Below, piece by piece: positions 1 to 7,865 of a stretch of 64,000 bases of DNA. Each line of letters begins with the position of its first letter. Position 1 is the first letter of the stretch. Source of the stretch: Clostridia bacterium (GTDB taxonomy: Bacteria; Bacillota; Clostridia; UBA1381; UBA9506); NCBI GenBank assembly GCA_017416855.1, contig JAFQAZ010000007.1, positions 32,556 to 96,555 on the forward strand. The letters run 5' to 3'. The position numbers and the translations under genes are program-made. The notes under the pieces were generated by a model. That model made no database searches, had not been told where the DNA came from, and worked only from the letters and a program-made list of their open reading frames with translations.

Positions 1-861
1 TTAATTATCATGGCAGATCTTCTCCTTGCAGCCAATTTTGTTTTTCAAAAAAGGTATCAGAAACTGTTTGGAACATCATTAAAGGCTGGCTTAGTGTATA
101 ATGCCCTGATGGGAGTTTTCTCTGCAGTTATGTTTCTTTGTATCAATCGTTTTGAAATTCGGATAACAGGATTTTCTTTTTTAATGGCAGTCATCTTTGC
201 AACAGTAGTTATGCTTTATATCTTTGTTGGATTCAAGCTCATGGAAAAAGGGAGTATGTCGATTTATACTTTGTTCCTCATGGCAGGTGGAATGACAGTT
301 CCATATGTTTGGGGGGTGTTATTTCTTGATGAAAAGTTAACGCTCATTCGTACTATTGGTCTTCTTGCAATTATTGCAGCCATTGGTATTTCCAATTCCG
401 GAGCAAAAAAAACCGACAAAAAACAGATTATTATGTGCGTAGCTGTGTTTTTGCTCAATGGTGTAGCGAGTGTAACATCAAAGATGCATCAAATCAATCC
501 AGTCAGCCAAGTCGTGACATCACCGGATTTTGCATTTCTGGTTATGGTAGTAAAAGCGGTTATGTGTTCTATTATACTTTTCATAAACAGAAAACAGTTT
601 GCCGGTGATGACCGGAAGATATCGCAAGTTAAGACAATATTGCCTATAGTTTTACTTGCGGCAATGACGGACGGTCTTTCTTATATGCTGCAATTGATTG
701 GAGCAACTCAATTGCCGGCAACCGTCTTATATCCTATGGTCACAGGTGGCTCGGTCATTCTTACCTCCCTTGCCGGGGTGATTGTATTCAAGGAAAAACT
801 TTCGGCAAGACAGTGGATTGGAGTTGCAATTTGTTTTATGGGAACACTGTTTTTCCTGTAA
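1..861 (+). CDS. EamA/DMT-superfamily transporter (5' end cut by window)
   Basis: Integral membrane protein of the drug/metabolite transporter type, which moves small metabolites across the cytoplasmic membrane. The reading frame is open to the first base of the window (three codons before the first ATG at 10), so the true start probably lies outside. What is visible (about 283 residues from ATG 10) is almost wholly hydrophobic, with roughly nine to ten membrane segments. The typical internal repeat is present: each half ends in a helix preceded by a charged FxEKL motif (FLDEKLT near residue 105 and FKEKLSARQWIG near 260). Substrate cannot be told. A strong hairpin terminator follows at 885-908. 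Confidence 0.8.
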   Translation, partial: LIIMADLLLAANFVFQKRYQKLFGTSLKAGLVYNALMGVFSAVMFLCINRFEIRITGFSFLMAVIFATVVMLYIFVGFKLMEKGSMSIYTLFLMAGGMTVPYVWGVLFLDEKLTLIRTIGLLAIIAAIGISNSGAKKTDKKQIIMCVAVFLLNGVASVTSKMHQINPVSQVVTSPDFAFLVMVVKAVMCSIILFINRKQFAGDDRKISQVKTILPIVLLAAMTDGLSYMLQLIGATQLPATVLYPMVTGGSVILTSLAGVIVFKEKLSARQWIGVAICFMGTLFFL

Positions 862-884
862 AAGATGATAAAACGCATATTTCA

Positions 885-912
885 AAAACCTTCCTTTTGG
901 AAGGTTTTATTT
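885..912 (+). terminator. Rho-independent terminator of the DMT transporter gene
   Basis: A perfect 10-bp stem (AAAACCTTCC at 885-894 with GGAAGGTTTT at 899-908) closes a TTTT loop and runs into a T-rich tail, 24 bases after the stop codon. Confidence 0.85.
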
Positions 913-925
913 ATTGAAAACAGTG

Positions 926-951
926 GCACCTAAACCTTATATCCCTTAGAC
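926..951 (+). repeat. Degenerate short repeat, copy 1 of 3
   Basis: The core GCACCTAAACCTTATATCCC at 926-946 resembles copies at 1031 and 1677. In the frame starting with GCA the three copies read A-P-K-P-Y-I-P-stop, A-F-K-L-Y-I-L-Y-N-K and A-S-K-S-Y-D-P-Y-K-Q-stop. They could therefore be remnants of the same coding end rather than a regulatory repeat. Origin unknown. Confidence 0.45.
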
Positions 952-1018
952 AAAGAGGGTCGAATAATGTGAAAATGCAGAAAAATAATTTACATAACTA
1001 TATGGAAGGAAGTTTATT

Positions 1019-1078
1019 ATGAAATTATTTGCATTTAAGCTTTATATCCTTTATAATAAGAATGACATATGTTGTTGA
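1019..1078 (+). CDS. Possible 19-residue small ORF
   Basis: ATG at 1019 follows a GGAAGGAAG sequence with good spacing and opens a 19-codon frame that ends 14 bases before the start of the next gene. It contains copy 2 of the local repeat. It could be a leader peptide, a relic of a degraded gene, or chance. There is no other support. Confidence 0.25.
   Translation: MKLFAFKLYILYNKNDICC
1031..1059 (+). repeat. Degenerate short repeat, copy 2 of 3
   Basis: GCATTTAAGCTTTATATCC at 1031-1049 matches the copies at 926 and 1677 at most positions. It lies inside the small ORF 1019-1078, directly upstream of the 179-residue membrane protein gene. Confidence 0.45.
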
Positions 1079-1092
1079 AAGGAGAATAAAGA

Positions 1093-1632
1093 ATGAAAAA
1101 GAGGCTTTTAACATTTGCCACTATTATTGTTTTCATTTTAGCGATATGTGCATTTAATTATAAATGGATTTGTTATCGTTTTTATCCTTTTGATAGAATT
1201 ACAGGAGAATATGAGATTTCTGTAAATGGCAAAGAAATCGATGCTGTTGATGAGTATTATGAGTATGAAATCGGAGAGAGAATCAGACTTGAAAATAATA
1301 CTGAAAATTTTAAAATTAAAGGCGGTGCATATGGTAATTATACCATTGGCTTTGTGTTGAAGGATGATACACTGTATCAGTTGACTCGCGATGAAAAATT
1401 TATAGGATATGGAGATGTTGATTTATCAATAGACTATTTTAATACAAATTGGTGGCATATTTCATCTCTTGATATGGAATTTGACATCGTTGAAGAAAAC
1501 GGTGAATGGTATGTTTGTTGTGATGTTCAGTTAAAAGAGCCAACGGAAGACTTTAAGATAATTACTTCAAATACATCGAGAAAAATTAAACTGGACGAAA
1601 TAAAAAAATCGGTATTAAGTATTGGGCCATAA
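1093..1632 (+). CDS. Membrane-anchored protein of unknown function, 179 residues
   Basis: I do not recognise this family. Residues 5-22 form one hydrophobic segment after Met-Lys-Lys-Arg, so the protein is either exported with a signal peptide or held by an N-terminal anchor with the rest outside. The extracytoplasmic part is acidic, rich in Tyr, Glu and Asp, and looks beta-rich. No lipobox cysteine is present. ATG 1093 is chosen because a GAAAGGAG site precedes it at the right distance. The gene is more AT-rich than the MutS-like gene after it and is flanked on both sides by copies of the short repeat, which may point to an acquired or reshuffled segment. Confidence 0.7.
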   Translation: MKKRLLTFATIIVFILAICAFNYKWICYRFYPFDRITGEYEISVNGKEIDAVDEYYEYEIGERIRLENNTENFKIKGGAYGNYTIGFVLKDDTLYQLTRDEKFIGYGDVDLSIDYFNTNWWHISSLDMEFDIVEENGEWYVCCDVQLKEPTEDFKIITSNTSRKIKLDEIKKSVLSIGP

Positions 1633-1676
1633 ATTTTTATCACCAATTAAACACAAACCGCTATTTAAAAAGATAT

Positions 1677-1703
1677 GCATCTAAATCTTATGATCCTTAT
1701 AAA
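1677..1703 (+). repeat. Degenerate short repeat, copy 3 of 3
   Basis: GCATCTAAATCTTATGATCC at 1677-1696 resembles the copies at 926 and 1031. It sits between the 179-residue protein and the MutS-like gene, about 30 bases before the latter's start. Confidence 0.4.
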
Positions 1704-1731
1704 CAATAAAGTACATTGAGAAGGTGAAACA

Positions 1732-3468
1732 ATGGAAATGAAAAGCAAATACAGCATTTTATATCCGGATATTGAGGGCGTGACATATAAACAGCTTTCA
1801 GAAACGACCTGCCATGATCTGGCTCTTGATGTGTTGTGTAAAAATCTGACGGATGACGCCAAGGAATATAAACTGATTATGGAAACTATTTCCCATATGA
1901 CGGAGAATCCTCAAGTGGCTGAATATCGGCAGAAGATTTTTTGTGATATTCTGCGGTTGCCGGATGTGAGAAAGCGAATGGTGGAGCTTTTTGATAAGTT
2001 TGAATTTATCCGCTCTTACGGTGTGCATCATTTGAACATTGATGAAAAAAAAGGTCTTTGGCATCTGTTGCGCCGGATGGATGAATTAAATGATTATATC
2101 AGTTGTGTTGAGGCTATGCAGGAATGTTTGACAGAAAATGCTGTGGAATCGGAGGGACTCAAAGGATTTGCAAAATACATTAATGAGTTATATCATGCTG
2201 CCAATTTTGGTGAGATGAAGGCAGATATTGCGGCTTTAAAAGTCCATTCTTCCGAGGTTAAGAGTGTGACGGTAGGCATTAACGTCAATGAGCGGTTTGA
2301 AGCAACGGGACTGGGCCTCATTTCCATTAACAACAAGCAATTTAAAAAATCCGGCATTGTCAAAAGCTTTGCTGATGCCATCAGTGCAAAAGGAAAAATT
2401 CAAGAGGGAACAGACTGGAACGGCAATATGCATTTTCAGCCGGTGGAATCCATCCCGGAGGGTGAGGACGCAGTATCGGAGTTCTTCACCAGAAAAGCAA
2501 AATTGAATCTGGTGCATCTGGCAGGTTTTGGCGGTGCCAGCGTATCCCAGGAAACCATGGCAAGTATTGCCAAAGGGGACAGTATGGCCAATTTGACCTT
2601 TTATCTTTCGGAAGTTGCCAATAAAATGCTTGATACCTTGCTTAAAAAGCTTCGGGATACCCTCAGCAAATATGCCAATGTTGCGGTTATGAATATTTCT
2701 CAGGTGATTCCCGAGTTTATGTATTATATACGGTTTGCCGAGTTTATTGAAAAACAGATGGCGCAGGGGCATACCTTCTGCGAAGCAAAGGTTTTAACCG
2801 GTGGCGGGGGACAGATGGAAGCCAAGGGCTTTTATAACCTGAAACTTGCAGTTTCCGGTCTAAAGCAGGAAGATATTGTGACCAATGATTTGGCTTTTGA
2901 TAAGGACCATACCGTATACATTTTAACCGGTGCAAACCGTGGCGGAAAAACCACCATTACCCAGGCAGTGGGGATTATGTACGTCCTTGCTCAAGGCGGT
3001 ATTTTTGTTCCGGCGTCCTCCTTTGCCTATCAGCCTGTTGACTGTGTGTATACGCATTTTCCGGCTGATGAAGACAAGACATTGGATTTGGGCAGACTGG
3101 GTGAGGAATGCATACGCTTTAAGGAAAACTATACAGCCTGCACGAAGGATAGCCTGTATCTTTTAAATGAATCCTTTTCTACAACGTCCTTTGAGGAAGG
3201 CTATTATATAGCAAAGGATGCGGTGAAAGCTCTTCTTAAAAAGTCGGTCAGAACCATCTATAATACTCATATGCACAAGCTGGGGGAGGATATTGACGAG
3301 CTGAATCTGGAAAATCCCAATGCCCAAGCATCTTCCATTGTTGTGCAGAGCGAGGAGGGAAAACGCTCCTTTAAGCTAGAGGTGGCACCGCCCAAGGGGC
3401 TTTCCTATGCAAGAGATATTGCTGAAAAATATGGCGTTACCTACGAAATGCTTACGGATGGAATGTAG
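1732..3468 (+). CDS. MutS-family ATPase without mismatch-recognition domain
   Basis: At 578 residues this is much shorter than MutS (about 850). It lacks the N-terminal mismatch-binding domain, retaining a helical lever/clamp-like region (about 1-370) and the MutS ATPase domain (about 375-578). The Walker A is TGANRGGKTT (about 398-407; classical MutS has TGPNMGGKS). The Walker B region reads LYLLNESFSTTS (about 474-485), with Asn where MutS has Asp before the catalytic Glu. A THMHKL segment follows near 510. Proteins of this build are usually annotated as MutS-related or MutS2-like ATPases; their role is not settled and may concern branched DNA or ribosome structures rather than mismatches. 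There is no Smr nuclease tail. Start supported by GAGAAGGTG upstream. Confidence 0.8.
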   Translation: MEMKSKYSILYPDIEGVTYKQLSETTCHDLALDVLCKNLTDDAKEYKLIMETISHMTENPQVAEYRQKIFCDILRLPDVRKRMVELFDKFEFIRSYGVHHLNIDEKKGLWHLLRRMDELNDYISCVEAMQECLTENAVESEGLKGFAKYINELYHAANFGEMKADIAALKVHSSEVKSVTVGINVNERFEATGLGLISINNKQFKKSGIVKSFADAISAKGKIQEGTDWNGNMHFQPVESIPEGEDAVSEFFTRKAKLNLVHLAGFGGASVSQETMASIAKGDSMANLTFYLSEVANKMLDTLLKKLRDTLSKYANVAVMNISQVIPEFMYYIRFAEFIEKQMAQGHTFCEAKVLTGGGGQMEAKGFYNLKLAVSGLKQEDIVTNDLAFDKDHTVYILTGANRGGKTTITQAVGIMYVLAQGGIFVPASSFAYQPVDCVYTHFPADEDKTLDLGRLGEECIRFKENYTACTKDSLYLLNESFSTTSFEEGYYIAKDAVKALLKKSVRTIYNTHMHKLGEDIDELNLENPNAQASSIVVQSEEGKRSFKLEVAPPKGLSYARDIAEKYGVTYEMLTDGM

Positions 3469-3499
3469 ACGCTGTTAAACTATGTTAAAAAAACAAACG

Positions 3500-3555
3500 G
3501 CCTCTCTCCCAGCTGGTATATGAAACAGCAACACTGAAACCGAAGGGAAAGAGGC
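3500..3555. terminator. Possible terminator between convergent MutS-like and feoB genes
   Basis: GCCTCTCTCCC (3500-3510) pairs with GGGAAAGAGGC (3545-3555) with one mismatch across a 34-base loop. On the minus strand the stem is followed by GTTTGTTTTTTT, as expected for an end of the feoB transcript. The long loop makes this moderate. Confidence 0.5.
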
Positions 3556-3560
3556 AGAGA

Positions 3561-5675
3561 TTATACAAGGCCAAAGAATCGGGCGGTGGATGCAAGCAAA
3601 AAGCAAAGGAGCATACCGCAGATGGTTGGCAATAAGAAACCGAGTAGCGTCCATTTGATGCTGCCGGTTTCTTTTTTTATGGAAAGGAGGGTGGTGGAGC
3701 AAGGAAAGTGGAGCAGAGAAAAGAGCATTGTACAAGTTGCGGTGAGCCAGGTCCAGCCGTTATCTACCAGCAGGGTTTTGAGGGTGGAGAGATTTTCAAA
3801 TTCGGTTAAAGTACTACCGGAAAGATAAGCCATTATGGCAATGGGCATCACAATTTCATTGGCGGGAAAGCCTAGGATAAAAGCCATTAAAATCACACCG
3901 TCTAAGCCAAAGAGTCGGGCAAAAGGGTCTAAAAAACCGGCAGTATGGGCAAGAAGAGTGTTGCCCCCGACTGTTACGTTTGCCATTATGTAAATAATCA
4001 GACCGGCCGGTGCCGCTACGCTGACGGCGCGACCTAATACGAACAAGGTACGGTCAAAGATGGAGCGAACAATGACTTTTCCCACCTGAGGGGGACGGTA
4101 TGGTGGCAATTCCAGGGTAAAGGAAGAGGGCACTCCTTTTAAAAGGGTAACGGACAATAGCTTCGAGATTCCAATAGTCAGCAGAATGCCCAGCAGAATG
4201 ACACCTGTCAGCATCGCAGCAGAGAGAAATGAAGAGATTATGCCGGCATTTCCTACGATGAAAAACATCGTAATAATAGAAATGATGGTGGGGAACCGTC
4301 CGTTACAGGGTACAAAGTTGTTGGTAATGATGGCCAGAAGACGCTCCCGGGGAGAGTCAATAATCCGGCAACCGGTGACTCCCACGGCGTTGCAACCGAA
4401 GCCCATACACATAGTTAGTGCCTGCTTGCCGCAGGCGTGGCATTTTTTGAAGCAATGGTCTAAATTAAAGGCCACACGGGGGAGATATCCCAAGTCCTCC
4501 AGTAAGGTAAACAAGGGAAAGAAAATGGCCATGGGCGGGAGCATAACAGACACAACCCAGGCTACCACCCGATAGATACCAAGCACCAAAGCATTATGTA
4601 GCCACAAAGGCGTGCCAATGGCGAGCAAAGCAGAAGAAAGAGGTTTTTCCAAGCCAAACAGCCAGTCAGACAGCAAGGCTGAAGGATAATTGGCACCGCT
4701 GACGGTGAGCCATAAAATGAAAAGCAGCAACAAAATCATGGTGGGAATGCCAAAGGCTTTTCCAGTGAGCAACCGGTCCCAGCGGAGTTGCTTTTGCATA
4801 TAGGCTTTGTTTTCATAGCGGACAGCTTGGTGGCAGATTTCTTCTGCTGCTTTGAACAAATGGGCCACAATGTCATCCCGGAGGGATTGCGCATTGGGGA
4901 AAGTTTGTTCAAGCCGGCTATAGCAGCTTGCTAAAACAGAGGCAATGGGTTCCTGTTGCTTTAAATCAAACCCCAGATACTGCTCCATAGACCGAAGAAG
5001 GGAGTCGTCGTTTTGGAGCAACATCAAAGCCGTCCATCGGGGATTGATTTTTGAAGTGGCAGATTCAATGAGAGGGATTATTTCTGTAAGGGCAGTTTCA
5101 ACGACAGGGTGATAGGTTACTGTTTTTGGAGCGCACTGGTCTTTTCGGTGAGTCAGTTCATATACGGTTTTACAAATTGTCTCTAAGCCGTCGTTTTTTT
5201 TGGCGCAGGTGGCCACAACGGGAACGCCTAATGCTTCAGACAGAGCATTACAATCAACAAAAATGTGTTTGCGGGCAGCCTCATCCATCAGGTTTACACA
5301 GACAACGGCTTTATCTGTCACCTCCAGAATCTGCAGAACAAGATTTAAATTACGGACAAGGCAGGTGGCATCGCAAACAATTATGGTGGCATCGGCTTCG
5401 CCAAAACAGATAAAATCCCGGGCGATTTCTTCTTCGGCTGAGTGGGCGACCAGGGAATACGAACCGGGGATATCCACCAGATTGTATATCTGGTTCTTAA
5501 ATGTATACCACCCCCGGGCATTGCCTACTGTTTTGCCCGGCCAGTTGCCCGTGTGCTGATGCATACCGGTAAGAGCGTTGAATACAGTGCTCTTACCCAC
5601 ATTGGGATTTCCGGCCAAAGCAATAACAACTGGCTTTTCATTTTGAGCGCACTGTGATGATTTAGTGGTGTTCAA
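3561..5675 (-). CDS. feoB: Ferrous iron transport protein B
   Basis: Fe(II) permease of the cytoplasmic membrane with an N-terminal GTPase. The G domain shows G1 GNPNVGKST (22-30), G3 DIPG (68-71) and G4 NLMD (128-131). A helical spacer follows, then a membrane region (about 300-704) with the two Gate-type halves and the conserved GFGCNAVG motif. The length of 704 is normal for the family. The start is a TTG at 5675 (the Met-Asn-Thr-Thr end), preceded by AAGGAGGG at ideal spacing, and no ATG is better placed. It lies 12 bases after feoA and is co-transcribed with it. Confidence 0.96.
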   Translation of the reverse strand: MNTTKSSQCAQNEKPVVIALAGNPNVGKSTVFNALTGMHQHTGNWPGKTVGNARGWYTFKNQIYNLVDIPGSYSLVAHSAEEEIARDFICFGEADATIIVCDATCLVRNLNLVLQILEVTDKAVVCVNLMDEAARKHIFVDCNALSEALGVPVVATCAKKNDGLETICKTVYELTHRKDQCAPKTVTYHPVVETALTEIIPLIESATSKINPRWTALMLLQNDDSLLRSMEQYLGFDLKQQEPIASVLASCYSRLEQTFPNAQSLRDDIVAHLFKAAEEICHQAVRYENKAYMQKQLRWDRLLTGKAFGIPTMILLLLFILWLTVSGANYPSALLSDWLFGLEKPLSSALLAIGTPLWLHNALVLGIYRVVAWVVSVMLPPMAIFFPLFTLLEDLGYLPRVAFNLDHCFKKCHACGKQALTMCMGFGCNAVGVTGCRIIDSPRERLLAIITNNFVPCNGRFPTIISIITMFFIVGNAGIISSFLSAAMLTGVILLGILLTIGISKLLSVTLLKGVPSSFTLELPPYRPPQVGKVIVRSIFDRTLFVLGRAVSVAAPAGLIIYIMANVTVGGNTLLAHTAGFLDPFARLFGLDGVILMAFILGFPANEIVMPIAIMAYLSGSTLTEFENLSTLKTLLVDNGWTWLTATCTMLFSLLHFPCSTTLLSIKKETGSIKWTLLGFLLPTICGMLLCFLLASTARFFGLV

Positions 5676-5687
5676 CGGAATCCCTCC

Positions 5688-5915
5688 TTATAGAATTTCA
5701 ACAGTTTGGGCATCTTCTGTGCGAAGGGCAATCACAGTATGACGAATCATATAAGCACGTGGGTCACCAGCAGGGCTTTGATAGAGGCAGGTAACTCTGG
5801 CGTTCTGGGTTAAGCCCATATCTAACAGGCGACGGTGCATTGTGCCGGCGGTGTGAAGCTTTTTTACATAAGCACTGTGCCCTACGGGAATATTGCATAA
5901 AGAACGAAATTGCAT
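5688..5915 (-). CDS. feoA: Ferrous iron transport protein A
   Basis: Small SH3-like cytoplasmic partner of FeoB, 75 residues, the usual length. The LCNIPVG start, the MHRRLLDMGL segment and the AYMIRHTVIALR strand are characteristic. The frame is open further upstream, but the ATG at 5915 is chosen because AGAAAGGT precedes it correctly and the longer version would carry 51 residues of non-FeoA sequence overlapping the promoter. It is the first gene of feoAB. Confidence 0.92.
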   Translation of the reverse strand: MQFRSLCNIPVGHSAYVKKLHTAGTMHRRLLDMGLTQNARVTCLYQSPAGDPRAYMIRHTVIALRTEDAQTVEIL

Positions 5916-5963
5916 AGAAATGACCTTTCTGTCTGCTGCTATGACAGACGTGTATTCAGTTTT

Positions 5964-5992
5964 ATTATATGAAAAAGCAAATATTATGTGAA
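5964..5992 (-). promoter_or_regulatory. Sigma-A promoter of feoAB
   Basis: On the minus strand, -35 TTCACA (5992-5987), a 17-base spacer and -10 TATAAT (5969-5964) lie about 50 bases before the feoA start. No clear Fur or DtxR-type box was recognised around it. Confidence 0.6.
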
Positions 5993-6033
5993 AGAGGCTG
6001 TCGCAAAATCGTTCATTTTGCGACAGCCTCTTT
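5991..6033 (-). terminator. Perfect 19-bp hairpin ending the zinc/two-component operon
   Basis: Arms 5991-6009 and 6015-6033 pair perfectly over 19 bp with a 5-base loop, just beyond the stop codon of the small acidic protein. The hairpin at 16053-16098 has the same outer and inner sequence but a different, compensated central triplet. Confidence 0.8.
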
Positions 6034-6039
6034 AAAATC

Positions 6040-6288
6040 TTATTGTAAATTTTCTTCCTCGTGGTCAATACAATCCGGTGGTTGATAATCGTAAATGCTC
6101 ATATAAGATTCCATTTCCTCCTCATTTTGCGGAGGAGTGGGAATCAGTCCGGTGCATTCTGTGTAAGAGGATGCATTGACAAGCTCTGAAAATTCATCGT
6201 CTTCCATATGGTCCGGGTAAGGAACATCTTTTTCCGGCGGTGTTGTTTTAGGCACTTCGAATTTCTTTTTTTTCTTTTCATCAGGCAT
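6040..6288 (-). CDS. Small acidic protein of unknown function, 82 residues
   Basis: I recognise no family. The N-terminus is lysine-rich (MPDEKKKKKFE), the rest is strongly acidic and rich in Pro, Tyr and Glu with no membrane segment, so the protein is probably soluble and partly disordered. The start at 6288 has a well-placed AAAAGGAGA site. It lies 50 bases downstream of znuB on the same strand and before the terminator at 5991, so it is probably the last gene of the zinc uptake operon. Two cysteines (in ECTG and PDC) could bind metal, but nothing proves this. Confidence 0.65.
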   Translation of the reverse strand: MPDEKKKKKFEVPKTTPPEKDVPYPDHMEDDEFSELVNASSYTECTGLIPTPPQNEEEMESYMSIYDYQPPDCIDHEEENLQ

Positions 6289-6338
6289 GGTATCATCTCC
6301 TTTTCCTTAGCATTGCCGGAAAAAGGGAGAGTATACCA

Positions 6339-7160
6339 TTATTTTTTTTGTACACCTAATTTGGCGACGGTGCTGAACAGGATAAAGACAAACAAGCTGA
6401 CAATTACCACGCTGGCACCGGTGGGAACGGCACAGTAAAAGGACATTACCATTCCAATGAAAAAGCACAGCATACTGGTGATGGCGGCACAAAGTACCAC
6501 GGCTTTGAAGCTTTTAAACAGGCGCATAGCGGTCAGAGCTGGAAAGATGATTAAGCTGGACATTAAGAGTGAGCCCATCATCCGCATCCCCACCACCACG
6601 GTGATGGCGGTGAGCAATGCAATCAGCATATTATACAAACGAACATTCAGACCGGTGGCTCGGGCAAAGTTTTCGTCAAAAGTAACAGCAAAAATGTTGT
6701 GATATAACAGAATGAAGAGAATAAGAACAGCAAGAGATAATGCGATGCTTAAAATCACATCTCCCCGGCTCATCGCCAGAATGCTTCCGAACATATAGTT
6801 ATGCACATCGGCATTCATCCCGCCGGCAAGAGAAGTCACAATAACACCCAATGCCAGAGCGCTGCTGGAAACAATGGCAATGGCGGCATCCCCTTTGATT
6901 TTACTGTTTTCAGAAAGACGGAGTAAAAAGAAGGCAGCCAGCACCACAACGGGTACAGAAACGGCTAAAGGGGCCAGATTCATTGCCATAGCAAAGGATA
7001 GGGCACCAAAGCCAACATGGGATAAACCATCACCAATCATGGAGTAGCGCTTTAATACCAGGCAAACGCCCAACAATGCGGCGCATAGCGCAACCAACAG
7101 ACCAACAGCCAGAGCGCGGGCCATAAAGGTGTAGGAAAAAATGCTGAACAAATCAATCAT
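6339..7160 (-). CDS. znuB: Metal (zinc-type) ABC transporter permease
   Basis: Polytopic membrane subunit of the ABC-3 family (ZnuB/AdcB/MntB), 273 residues, about eight membrane segments. It carries the family sequence SMIGDGLSHVGFGA near residue 38, the loop that contacts the ATPase and substrate path. The ATG at 7160 is preferred over an upstream start at 7190 because CAGGAGGTG stands just before it and it overlaps the znuC stop by 8 bases, a typical coupled arrangement. With ZnuA and ZnuC it forms a complete importer. Confidence 0.92.
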   Translation of the reverse strand: MIDLFSIFSYTFMARALAVGLLVALCAALLGVCLVLKRYSMIGDGLSHVGFGALSFAMAMNLAPLAVSVPVVVLAAFFLLRLSENSKIKGDAAIAIVSSSALALGVIVTSLAGGMNADVHNYMFGSILAMSRGDVILSIALSLAVLILFILLYHNIFAVTFDENFARATGLNVRLYNMLIALLTAITVVVGMRMMGSLLMSSLIIFPALTAMRLFKSFKAVVLCAAITSMLCFFIGMVMSFYCAVPTGASVVIVSLFVFILFSTVAKLGVQKK

Positions 7161-7863
7161 TATGGTGCGCACCTCCTGACAGGCGAGCAAAGGCCTCGGT
7201 TTTCATATATTCGTCAGTAGGGCCAAAAAACTGCACATGGGTGGCCATATGCAGAATTTTGGTGCCGTATGCCACAGCGTTTTTCATATCATGAGAAACC
7301 ATAATCACGGTGACTCCCCGTTTTTGGTTTAAATCTTTAATAATCTGATACAGTTCTGCCGTTGCGGTCGGATCTAAGCCGGCGGCAGGCTCATCTAAAA
7401 GAAGCAATTTTTCCGTGGCGCACAAAGCACGGGCCAACAGCACGCGCTGTTGCTGCCCACCGGAAAGTTCTCTGTAAGACCGGTTTTTTACATGCTCCAT
7501 ATTCAGCAGCAAAAGCATTTCATTGGCACGGTTCGCATCCTCCTTGCTGTAAAACGGATGCCAGCCGCGGCGGCTGTTACAGCCGGATAAAACCACTTCC
7601 CATACAGAGGCGGGAAAATCTCTTTGCACCACCGTTTGTTGAGGCAGATAACCAATTTCGTTCTGGGATAAGCCGGAAAAAACCACGCGGCCGTGGCTGG
7701 GGGGCAAAAGGCCTAAAATGCCCTTCATCAGGGTACTTTTGCCGGAGCCGTTTTCTCCTACAACGCAGAGATAATCTCCTTCTTCAACTGAAAAGTCTAC
7801 ATGGCAGACAGCGTTGATGCTGTCATAATGCATGCATAAATCTTCGCAGGAAAGTAAACGCAT
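7153..7863 (-). CDS. znuC: Metal (zinc-type) ABC transporter ATP-binding protein
   Basis: Cytoplasmic ATPase, 236 residues. Walker A is GENGSGKST (about 37-45), the Q-loop region GYLPQQ is near 70, the signature LSGGQQQR is near 138, Walker B with its catalytic Glu is LLLLDEPAAGLD, and the switch His lies in MVSHD. It is the middle gene of znuA-znuC-znuB, 2 bases after znuA and overlapping znuB. Confidence 0.94.
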   Translation of the reverse strand: MRLLSCEDLCMHYDSINAVCHVDFSVEEGDYLCVVGENGSGKSTLMKGILGLLPPSHGRVVFSGLSQNEIGYLPQQTVVQRDFPASVWEVVLSGCNSRRGWHPFYSKEDANRANEMLLLLNMEHVKNRSYRELSGGQQQRVLLARALCATEKLLLLDEPAAGLDPTATAELYQIIKDLNQKRGVTVIMVSHDMKNAVAYGTKILHMATHVQFFGPTDEYMKTEAFARLSGGAHHND

Positions 7864-7865
7864 AA

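Noticed and set aside
2236..2772. Open frame of 178 codons on the minus strand inside the MutS-like gene
   Set aside because: It lies wholly antisense to a clear ATPase gene, has no ribosome site or domain and reads as a codon-bias shadow.
5916..5990. Fur or DtxR box before feoA
   Set aside because: I looked for GATAATGATAATCATTATC-like and TTAGG-type dyads and saw no convincing match.
5688..6068. Longer FeoA frame of 126 residues
   Set aside because: The extra 51 residues do not look like FeoA, cover the promoter and part of the 5991 hairpin, and the internal ATG at 5915 has a proper ribosome site.
7362..7817. Plus-strand frame of 151 codons inside znuC
   Set aside because: Antisense to a gene with all ABC ATPase motifs; composition rich in Arg, Pro and His is typical of a shadow frame.
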